Origin: Ceriagrion tenellum
Lineage: Eukaryota > Arthropoda > Insecta > Odonata > Coenagrionidae
Direction: 5' to 3'
Assembly (NCBI GenBank): GCA_963169105.1
Contig: OY720639.1
Location: 55,223,848 to 55,287,847, forward strand
DNA length: 64,000 nucleotides
The stretch's first letter is position 1; every line of letters begins with the position of its first letter. Below, one piece after another: positions 27,801 through 39,800 of the stretch. The position numbers were made by a program, and so were the translations under genes. A model generated the notes under the pieces. It had not been told where the DNA came from. It saw only the letters and a list, made by a program, of their open reading frames with translations, and did no database searches.

Positions 27801-30800
27801 GTCGTCTGAATCATGTTGGTTTCCAATGTCCTTGGTTTATCAGTTCTTTTTCCCACTCCTTGACGACTTTATTCTGGACTAAGTTGAAGAGGAGTGGAGA
27901 TAGCCCATCTCCTTGGCGTACTCCAGTTTTGATCTGGAAAGGTCCAGAAATTTCACCCATAAATTTGACTTTCGAGATTGTATCTGTCAATGTCTGTTTG
28001 ATCAATCGCAGTGTTTTTGCATCGAGTCCCTGTTCTTCTAAATTTTTAAGCAAAGATTGTCAGTCAATAGAATTGTACACCTTCTTGAAGTCAATGGACC
28101 TGCATATGATCGGGGCATTCCTAATTGCTTAGTATTTCAATATTGCTTTCAAGTTGAAGATTTGTTCTGTACACATGCGACCAGGGCGGGAGCCTGCCTG
28201 GTACTCGCCAATTTTGTGTTCTAGTTGCTCTTGTACTCTTTGGAGAAGGCATGCTGAGAGGATTTTGTAGGGAACTTGTAATATGGAAATTCCTCTGTAG
28301 TTATTCGTATCCGTTTTGTCTCCTTTCTTGTGTAGTGTATGGATAAGAGCGCTTTCCCAGTCATCTGGCAATTTTTCTGTTTGCCAGATATTCCCAATGA
28401 TTTGTGTGAGTTCCCGTACTGACTTTGGCCCAAGGTTTTTCAGTAGCTCTGCAATGATGCCATCTTCACTAGAAGTTGTGTTATTTTTCAGTTTCTGTAT
28501 GTCTGTGGATCTCTATCTGTGTTGGTGGTGGTGATTCTGGGTTGATGTTGGTGCAATTTTCTTTGGGAAATCTTGTGCTTAGTTTAGGGCAATTGAAAAG
28601 ATCAGAGAAAAATCTGCGCTAGCACTCGACAGTTTTCCTGAATGGTCAGTGCTAATTTTCCTTCTTGTTTTCTGAAGCACAGATTTTGTGGTGTATCCTC
28701 GGATTTGTCCTGCAAAAGTTTTGTCTCTCATGTTGTAGTAAGGAAGTTCTCTTCTATGGACTCTCGTTGGCCCTTCATATACTTATTTATATTTATTGTT
28801 TACTTCACATACTTATTGATATTTATGATGTTCCCTATGCCTAAGTTATGTAAGGCAACTAGATAATATAAAATAATGATAACTTTGATAAAAAGCACAG
28901 TTAAACCAACAGACAGCAGTGTCCTTCATAAGCATTGTTATCATCTGCCCTTCGAAAGAAACTGGCCAAATTTATCCTGCGCTTTGCTGTGAGCATTGCT
29001 TCCACCCCCAAGAAGTAAGCATAATGGAAATTATCCCTACAAATAATGTTCTTAATAAACCTTAGAAGATAACTTATAGATTAAATGTTACGTTCCTGCT
29101 CAGTAGGTGAACTAAAATGTTGAGAGAATTGTCCTGTTACTGTAGGGCATCTCTCCAGTCATCATGCAATTTAAGTTATCATTCGGTTATCAATAATCTA
29201 TCTAACCTCCATGCACTATTTGCATTTGAAATATCAGGTGGTAGAGTTCAAAATATGTTAGGTACCAAGTATTTATGGCATTTTCTGAACAATTCCATTT
29301 CAGGCTTGGGTATTAATTATTTATGATTATTTCTTAACAAATATGATCTAGGCGTAATTAATTCACCACCATGAGTTTGGAAAATTCTTAGTGCTTTTAA
29401 AGCTAATAAACGTCTCAATGGTGGAATATTAAGTGTTTTGAAAATAGGATACGAATGAGTAGTAGTATGAGCATCTCCTTTTTGTATTGGTGCAAATGAA
29501 TCATGGTTGCATTTTTAACCAAAATTATAATCACATATTTTAAATAGGCATGTGCAAATGAAAAATAATGTGTTAAATTTGCTCAAAGGTACAATTTATT
29601 TTTATTAATCTTTGCAGCATTTTTGGAATGGGCCCTGTCATGCCTGGTTCAGTTGACTGGAACTTCAGGTTGGTGTCATGGATTGCATAGGGTCACTGAA
29701 TCAGTTAGTAAGAAGAAGTCCCTCACTCAGGAGTTGATATGGGAGGGACTGATTTCTGGCCTCATTGAGCTGTTGACAGCATTCCAACATGGGGGTCAGT
29801 CCCTTCCAGTTTGGGCATCAGAAGACACGAAACCAGAGTTTCAGGATTGGGGGCAGGGGAGGGAGTGCCTTCAAGAAATGAAAAGGGGCATCCCAAATGA
29901 GATTGCTTCAGAGGAGAGCTTGGAAGTCATGGGGTCATTTATGGGCCTCAGCATCACTCGAAGCGCACTCCTATGCCTCAACCATGTTTTATCTGGGATG
30001 CAAGAATTGTCGACGATGTCAGAGGAGGTGAGTTGCCATCTATTGCATTTTTATTGATGCTAGTAGATTGGGTCATTGGGGGTTCCCTTCTCAAAGGACT
30101 GGGGTTTGAATCCTGACATAAGTGGAGATTTTCCTTAGAATTCTGATCCCTACTCAGGCACTATTAGGAGAGCATGTCTGGAACTGTACCTTGGTTCATT
30201 TCATGTTAAAGCACATAATTTCAGAAAGGGTTTGTGTACTCATGGCATGGGTTTCATCAATTTTTTTCTTACATTTTTTTCATACATGGAGATGTGCTGA
30301 AATTAAATTTTTTTTCAGATTTTTGAAATCAAAATTTGGCCTGCACATAATTTTTAGAATTGAAAAAATGATATGCTTGCTAATTGAATGCATCCAATTT
30401 GGACTGTGATTGCTGAAATCAATAATCATCTTATTTTTGGAAAAATTTTGTTGAATTTGGTGTCAAATTACTTAAAGTAAGTCATTTTGATTAGACACAT
30501 AGTGTTGGATGATCTCACTTGGAAGGCCCCCATTGTCCATTGAATGGTAAGTTGAATGGTGCTACCTTTGAACCTTTCATTGAGAGAAGGCTAATGATGA
30601 TGCTGAGTTTCTCTCTACCCTACCTCCATACTTTACAGAGTGCTTTCCAATCTTGCTCCTCCTTTGTTCTTCCTTCATTCTTCTCATATGGGGGGCCTGA
30701 GTTTAAGTTATGATGTTACTAGAAAATTATAGGTGGAAATGCTTATCTTTAGGTCATTGCTGTGTGGAGAGAACTCTAACCTGTTTGAGATACTGAGTGA

Positions 30801-33800
30801 ATATACATACATGTATATTTTCTCATGTTGAATGCAGTGTTCAACTTTATCCCACTAGCTCAAAAACTATTTTCCTTCTACGGTGGAGATGGAGTATATC
30901 CCCAGAGGCATTGAATTTGTAGTAGTAAACTTACTACAGTACAGCAATGGATCTCAATTATTTTGTAATATCTGCTTAAATAATGTGAATGTTATTCCTA
31001 AGTACAAAAATTAGTGAAGATCTTTTTGTGGAGAGCTGATTTATTAGTGAGACCAGAAATCAGTTGATGTGGTGAAAGTATTAAGTGCAATGCCCTATCT
31101 GTCAGATGGAATGTTATACTGTGGTTTCCTTGGCACGATGAAGAGGATACTGATGTGCTTGACAGTTTTGTGAAATCATTTGTGCAGATATTCTGGCAGC
31201 TGTATTGTTAATTATGCAGACAAACACATAGAATGCAATCCTATTTGGCATCGTTAAACATGGCAACCAAGTTTTTAAGGGGTAGTTTTTAGGAATGTTT
31301 AGCATTTTTTTAAACTAAGAAATGAATCATAAGCATGGAAATTCTACAGAAAAAATCATTTGCATTGACCGTAATGCAAAACCATACCCCTAAGGCTTTT
31401 AAATTGCAACTCTATCTATAATACCATGGCTAGTTCCCATATCCACAAAATTTGTCAAAATGTATCATGCTCTTGAAACTATGCCTAATGGAGTTACTGT
31501 AGACACTCGAAATTATAAAATTTTGATTTTACAAAGCAAAATATTCGGTCCTGACCAAAAGGATATCTAAATGCATGTATTAGTATGTGATATTATGAAA
31601 TAACGAAGTTTTGAAATTACAAACCTTGGGTCTTAGTCCCTACATGAAAAAGTTACTTGTTTTTATGAATGATGATGGGTCACAGCAGCATTTTTTAGGC
31701 GCTCTTTGTCTGAGTTAAGACATTGATCATCATTGCCGAATACATCATGCTCTGAATGTGACTTATATGAACAATAATACGCTTTTCAATGCTGCAGTAG
31801 GAAGGAAGACTTTTAATTAAAGTCATAGTAAATCATAAAATATGACACCAATCAGGCCAAAATGCGTTTGGATTTGTTACTTTGAGTCCAGAGGTACCGA
31901 CAACAAGTAAAAAAAAACGTAAATTAGTCTAGTAAAAACCTACTCGCCCAGGAGAGACTAATTGCTTCTACCAGCCTTTTACTCTCATGATCTCTGGCAT
32001 TTTTTCATTCCCGTTTTTCCCGAACATAAATCCATGATTTGTATTCCTATTACAGAAGTCATTTGCTGTACATGTGTGCTCAAAAACTTTGACAGGGTTC
32101 GGAGATGATGCCATGGCGTTTAAGCGGAAATTCAGTCGTGCATATCATCCAAGGAAGCTTTTTCTCACTATATCAGACTGATCACACTCAACCTTGCTCC
32201 TTGGCATAATTATTCTGGCTTGGCTGGCAATATATATCATGGAAAGACTCTGGTTTAATTTATCATCCTCATTGAGTGTTTTGGTGCAGTCATCAAGTAA
32301 GGCTCTTGTAAGCATTGCCCTTCCCTTCATCCGTTGCCAACAGCTGAGAAAAGTAGAGAAAATATGAGTTCTCTTGGTTCATACAACCTCTTAGTTTGAT
32401 ACATATTAATTCTAAAGAATGAATAGTTCTGGACACATGTGTAATCAATGGGGAAAAAATGCTCAAGCACCCATTTATATTTATATTGAAAAAGGTGTAC
32501 CCTCCTCCCCTTTCGCTCCAATCCAGTGATCGAAAGAAATATCCTGAAAGAGAGCTCAGCTGCATTCCTGCAGATTGATGAAGAATCTGATAAGTATTTT
32601 GTAGCTTAATCCTAATTAGAGATACAAATAAGAATGGGATAAGTGAAACCATCCTATGTGACACCTAAAGTCATGCCATCAGAGTGGGCAGAAAGCCTCG
32701 TCAACATCCTAGCCCAATTAGAGGCGCTTTCATCTCTTCCTTGGGTTATCGGACAATACTCGTGGAAAACATCTGGGGTAGAGGTTATTTGGTACCTAGC
32801 CAGTGTGGAGGCAGGATACCAATTGGGTGGGATCTTTGGGCTGGGGCGTTGAGGAAAGGAGTTCCGAAGAGGCACTCTATTACCTGGGTCTAACAGAGGA
32901 CCAGTTCTGAGTGTTTTAACAGTCATGGATATGGAACCATCACAATTAAAGAGAAAGAGAAGGGGAATGTCGTTGGAGGAGAAGGTTAAAATCATTCAAA
33001 AAGTTGAATAAAATAAGTTAAGCAAAAGTGCTGTTGCGGAAAATTTTGGGGTGTCATTGTCAATGCTTTCATCAAGTGTCGCCAACTGTGCTAAAATTCT
33101 GGAGAAAGTGGAGGAGGGGGTATCACCGATAAGGAAAAATTTACGTGGCGCTAAGTTCACTGAAATTGAAAATGAACTTTTCTCCTTCTTCTGCAAGTGT
33201 CTTGAGCAGAATATTCCAGTAAGTGGCCCGATCATTTAACAGAAGGTGGAAAAATTCCTTTATGTCAGACATTAAATATTCCGTTGGCTGGCTGTGCAAT
33301 TTCAAATCCAGATTCAACATTTTGTTGCTGAAGATATGTGGAGAAGGGAGCCATGGAATGAGATATCCTCAAAAACATTTATTAATTTCTAGAGAGTGGC
33401 TGGATTCCCTTTTCCAGCACTTGGTTATCCTGTTCCTGAGGTTAGTCTTCGATAAAAATACCTTAATTGTGAATGCATTCTTGTTAGTGCCAGTAATGAA
33501 TATTTATATGTCAATTTTAATCTTTAGGAAGAGGTTGGTACAGGATGAAATGAATAGCGAGGTAAAAGGTTTGGCAAGTGTTTTCCAAAATTACTTGTCA
33601 CAAGTTGGCAGTTCATTGACTGCAGTCCCCAGCAATTATATGTTGATAGATGATGATCTCCTAGCTTGTGAAGATCAAACGCTACAGCCGGCAGTGGAAG
33701 AGCCAGTGGCAGGGCCCAGTAAGGAAAGCAGCGACGAAGATGAAAATGACCTAGTCCTGATCTCTCCCAAAAGTAATGAAGTTTTTCTTGCTCTCGATAC

Positions 33801-36800
33801 ATTATATCAATTCCAAATTAGGTATTAATAATGTCAACTCCCAGTTCAGTTTGTATTTATCCTTATAAGAGGACATTGTGGAAGCGGCTGTGGAGAGTGG
33901 CAAAGTTCAAGAACAAATAACTGATTTTTTTGTTGAATGAGTGATTCTGTCAACAGAAGAACTTAAGTATATTTATAGTAAACATTCATTTGTATTTCTT
34001 CTTGATTCCCTTTTCTGAGATTTGCAGAATGGATTGGAAATTAAGAAAATGTGAAATGAAAATGCCTTCCCATTCCCATATTATTTTTCCCCTCCCGGCA
34101 AAGCCTATCAGGAAAATTCACCCAGCTTTCCATCTCGAATGCTCCAAAACCTCCGCTTACTCTCCCCCATCACCTTTCTTTCTCTTTTGTGGGGAACCTA
34201 TCAAACGCTTCCCTTCCCTACCACCTTGGCCATATTTCCCCCTCAAGTGACCCTCCCTGCCCCTATTCCCTGCTTGAGCCATCTCCCTTACACCGAAGCC
34301 CCCCGTAACAGCCCTCCAGAAGGATAGGCACCTTTGTGTCCCCCCCCTCCCACCCGCTCAATACTAGGTCTAGATGCGATGTCACTAGTGGAGTCTGCAG
34401 ACCCCCCTTACCAACTCTTGGGACCTTAAGATTTCCCCCTCCTCCCAATCTCAAGGAATATGTGCTCGCCAATGAGTCTAACACAGCAAAAATATTGTTT
34501 TTTGGGCATATTTTGATTCATGATAAAAGCCTACAGGCTCCAGAGTCATGTCCTCCCTCTCCGACGATGCAGACGGTTGAGATAAGGGAGGTGGAAGGTA
34601 AGATGTGACTATACGGCGTTAAGCCGATGATTCATTCAATGTTTATTGTTTGCACGCATCCCTTGGCTTTGACTCTCAGCTAGATCAACCTCCCTAGTGA
34701 CGTAAGTTATTCCGAGACCATGGTGCTCTCAGCTGTTTTCATGAGAGGGTGAATGGAGTAACCCCCACCGCAATGGGGAAAGGAGGGAAAGAGCTGATTC
34801 TGGCTTGGGGCATGGCCTGACCTGGAACTGCAATACTCGGACGAAAGTCTCCTTGCGTGGTCGTAAACAGAGGATAAATACCTAATATATACAAACGATT
34901 TTTTTGGCTACATGAATACTATACCATCCACTATGTATGCTGATGATACCTCTATGAGGATATATACAACAGACATTGATAAGGCAACAGACGAAGTCTT
35001 GGAAACCATAAGCAAAGCCAAAAACTGGTTTCTATCAAATTATGTAATAATTAATGATAGCAAAACACAGTTACTTTATTATTCAGTGTCTATTTCCTCA
35101 AAACACAAAGAAAATATTTTAAGGCTCAAAAATAGTTTACCATATGTTAATGTTGATTGTCTCAAATTTTTAGGTTTAAATATAGATACCAACCTGAACT
35201 GGAGTTGCCACATAAACAACATCTGTAATAAACTAAACAAAACTCTATTTGCTATCAGGATTATTGTGGAAACCTGTTCTAAGGCAGGAGCTTTAGCACT
35301 GTATTATGCTATCATGCACAGCGTACTGCAATATGGTGTCATCTATTGGGGCCAAGCCCCAATTGTACATGTAGAGAGATTATTCAGGATCCAGAAGAGC
35401 AATAAGGGTCTTAAATGACCTGAAATCCTACGAATCTTATAAAAGTCATTTCATCAAAGATAGAATACTGATTTCTTCCATGTATCTACATATTAAATAT
35501 AATCATGTTTGTTAAAAATAACCCTCATTTATACACGCCCTATCTGAGTTGTCACAAATACCAAACTAGACATTCTAATAATTTTAATAGTATATTCCAC
35601 AAAAAATCATTTTATGAAAAAAGTGTATTGTATACTAGAATTCAATATTTTAATAAGGTACTTGATTCAATCAAAACAATAAAAGATAATAAAAAATTCT
35701 ATTCTTTGGTAAAACAAGTTCTATGTAAAAAAGCATTTTATTCATTAAATGTATTTGTAAATGACAAAAGTGCTTTCACATTATAGGCATTTTTGTTAGC
35801 CTCAGTATTCTAATCCACCTAAATGTATACGTATGTCAAATTTCATGTGTAACAACATTAATCAATTTTTGCACTGATTTGCCTTGTAAAACTGAAGGTT
35901 AATAAAATTATTATTATTATTAGTGATAAGCAAAAATATCCGACATATTTTGATTCAGTATCAAATCTTTAAATGAAGTCTGAGATTAAATGAATGAAGA
36001 GCAGTCAACCTAATGTGAGTAGAACCACAACTGAAGATTTCGCGTAGTAGAGTGAAAAATGAAAATCATTGATGTGTAATGTTAGCATCGTGAGTAGCCG
36101 ATGAAGTGTAAAAGAACTATCTCACCTTCACCGTTAAGTGTGTGGCTTGTATGTACAATTTACTTTTGAAAGGAGGTACACATTTAACTGAACTCTTCTA
36201 TAAGCTCTTCTTTTAGCTTCATCATATCGGAAATAGCCACTTCCAAATAAGCTGAATCCAAGGGAGAATGATGATTGTTATTTTGCAAAATTAATGGGCA
36301 TATCATTTTTTTGTAAAAATCATATAACATGCATCCATGGCATAGCATCCACAAGAGAATCTTCTGTTTACTGTCGGAGCTTAATATAGGTAAATATATT
36401 ATGCCTGGCACGGAGCATATGATCTTCTTCTAATGAAAATATATTCCTCTGATTTCTATATCGTGTGTAAATGATTGCACAAGTTGCACACTTCCTTGGT
36501 GTATGCATAAATCAATATTACTGGTATCGCAATACATTGCTCATGCCAGAATTATGAGTTCTCTAGTTGAGAAATGACATAGAAAAATGCTCTATGAAGC
36601 TTCATAGGCTTAGTCCAAACTGCATGAAAGTTTTGCGAAGACATTTGATTGCCTCATCTCTTACTCATTGAAAAAAATGAAAAGTTAGTTGTTAATATGT
36701 AGATTTCCGTGGTGTGTGGATGGAGAGGTCGATTCTTCCGATTTTTTGGATTTCCCCCATGTCGTTCCATCTTCCACTTCATAATTTCAAGTTTCTACTG

Positions 36801-39800
36801 TATAAGACTTAGAATACTTTTTAGTCTTAATTTCCATAAACTTATTGCTGGCTCACAACCCTCTTGTTCAAACAGGAAATTTGTTGTTCTGAGATAATGT
36901 ATGTGTGAGGTTTTATCGTAATCAGTAGTTTCTCTTATGATTAAATTCAGGTTGACTGGGAGATGATCTGGTCAAAAGTTTTGATGAACGCAGGAACAAG
37001 TGACAACAGGGTTCACCTCCATGGGCACCGGTGCAGTAGCATCCAAAGTTGGCTCCTTCCCCTCTGGTCCAGCCGAGATCCAGTGGTTCGAGCATCTGCT
37101 CTTCAACTGGCTGGAGGAATTGCAGCCATACCCTCTCCAGCTCATGTCGTTCCCACAACAAAGGGCAGTAAAAGAAGCTGTAGCAGTCAGCAGCTATCAA
37201 CTGAGCCACCTCTTGGCTTTAGGCTCTTGGAGGAAGGTCTTAGTGGTTTTGCTGGAGGAGTTTGGGGGGCTGCTCTTAGGTATTTGTGTGTCATTTTATT
37301 CTGTTTGTTATTATAAGTTTTGCTTCATTATTTTTCTTGGTAAGTGACTGAATTCTGCAGTAACTGTATTCAGCCTGACCTTCAGGTCTCTAATGTTGTC
37401 AATCTTACGGACTGGCTTAGTGATAGTCATGCATGTGCACTTCATTTGCTTGGCCACCTCAGATGGATCATAGCCCTCCTCAGACTCAGTGGAACCGAAT
37501 TGAAACAGGCTGTGCCTGATGAAGGCAAACATTATGGGTGTCAGTGAATCAGCTAACACGTGCATATTATGCTGTAATTTTACTGGAGCATTGTATTTTT
37601 ATGTTCACGCCTATGACACCAACTTGAAGAGAGGACGAAGTATTCCTTTTACAAATTAGTAAGGTTTTATAATTTTTTTACATGAAGGAAAACAACATGG
37701 ATTTATTTTTCCATGAAAGGGTAAAATAATTGTTCATGAGTCATGGCAACTTAGCTTTGCACCAATTAGATGCTACCTTATGATAAACATTGGCTTACCA
37801 ACTTCACATTTCAATCCTTGGTGGTTGGACCAGTTAGTGAAAAACCACTCATGCTGTGATTAACTGTGGTGGACTTAGGCATACTCTGAGTGATGATCAT
37901 GAACAAGGCTAGCTCTAGCTTTGTCATGCCCTCTGTCATATAGTCTCATTTATAGTCTGATACGTAATCATAGCTTGTTGAAATGCTTACAGAGTGATAA
38001 ATATTAAAATTGCCATTCCCTTAAAGGATTCGCAAATTTTCATAGATTTTCCTACAGGAATATGAAACTTAGTCTCACATCAAGTTTTGTTTTTAGAATT
38101 CTTACTAATTCCAGTAAGATCATGAGACAATTACTTCAGCCAGTATTTTGTCCAAAATGCTTTGAACCAACTTGTTTCTTGCATCCTGATTGCCTAGATT
38201 TTTGCTTCTTTATCGTATTATCTCAGATGCTTGTGAGTTAAATTTATTCATAGTAGTTTTCTTCCAGATACAGGCCTGCTTGTCGTAGCACTATGCATAG
38301 TTACCAAATCAACAAGATTGTAAAAACTGCTTCTACATGGGTTCAGTCTTGCAATAAATTTGTATCAGAGAACGTTTTTACTCTTTCTTTTGGGGTCTTA
38401 ATGTGATTAGCTTTTCCAATCTGGGTTCAGGTCAAGGTGTAGATCAAATGCCCTATCCCTTTTTGCACCTTTTGCTGTGAGATGATTTTGTTATGACTCA
38501 AATAGAGTCCCATTTTGCTTTCTTACCTTTTGATTAAAATTTCTATTGTAGTCATTGCTTCTGTATGGCGTCTCTGTTCCTTGTTATTGACTAATGTGGT
38601 CTGAAATTTAGTTTTCTGCTTCTTTTGCTTAACCTTAGCTCCATTTATGTGTTGTTGAAAGCAATATGTTATTTTTTTGTTGCTATAATTTATTTTTCAG
38701 CTTCTTCCTTGATCAATGTGAGAGTAATATAGTCCGAGAACATGCTGCTCTTCTGCTGACCAATCTTATTTCTGCTTCTGGAAAGGTAAAATATATTTGC
38801 AGTCTAATGCAGTTACTTTCGGGTCTCAGTTATTTAAGTTAATGGAAAATGAGGCCACTTCAGTTAATCCAAAACTCAGGGACTATTGAAGGATCTATGA
38901 ATGAATTATGAAATTAACCTGGTAACATTCATACCTTGTTGCAGGAAAATGTGTCTTTATGTGTACAAAAATCACAGTCGTTCCTTGATAAAGCCAAGAA
39001 ACAAATGAATGAAGGAGAGCTCACCTGTAGCTTACTGCCACAATGAAGTTTTCAGTGGAAGTAGAGCAGTAGGCACCTCCAATGGCAATGCAAAATTGGA
39101 TTAATGAAAATGTAGACTTGCCCTCAACCCTGAAAATGTATACCAAGTTTGGAATGCATATTCAAGTAAATAAAAAAGTCTTATGGGAGGGCAATAAAAA
39201 AAGTAATATTAAGATTGATGTTCTAGTCAGATTATTGAATGAAGTGCCACATTTCCCATGTACAGGAAGCCTCATCTGAATTCTCCTGTTTTTTGGCTGT
39301 TCATCAATGATGACTGAAATGATTTTCTATTTAATAATTGTTGGTGAAATAAATTGTAGGATTATATAAACATGCAAAGATTGTTTTTCGAATAACTTTT
39401 TTTCACAATTGATCAAAGCAACCCATGATGTGAATTGCTATAACTTTTTCTGTAATACTGCCAACTAAAAGGAAAGTTATCTGAACACAAAAAGTATTAT
39501 ATATAATTTTGAGAAAACTTCAGGTTCTGTAAGCCCAGATTAGTGCTCCAATGCTATACTTACATTTCAAAAATCATTTTGAGGAAATGATGAAAACAGA
39601 AATTACAATTTTCCGCTGGTGAAATATGTTTGTTGCTACTTAGGTTTCAATGTACTACATCAGGTCTATGTAGTACTTGTAGTGTTGATGCAGTACATCA
39701 AAACCTAGGACACAATATATCTTACCTGTGGAAAATTGTAATGCCTGTCTTCATCCTGTTGAAATTTGAGCACATCATGCCTGATACCTCTCTTTTTCAA

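Larger units (their letters stand above)
24495..29617 (+). other. rotatin intron 13
   Basis: 5123 nt, GTAAGT to CTTTGCAG. Its 24900-28770 part is nearly continuous LINE debris in both orientations. The tail 28770-29617 is AT-rich with nothing recognised. Confidence 0.7.
30028..36950 (+). other. rotatin intron 14 (longest)
   Basis: 6923 nt, GTGAGT to TTAAATTCAG. It contains a SINE-like fragment (30062-30160), a Tigger remnant (31497-33960), a pyrimidine-rich stretch (34030-34480) and a LINE 3' end (34890-35932). The remainder (30160-31490, 35935-36950) shows nothing I recognise. Confidence 0.7.
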
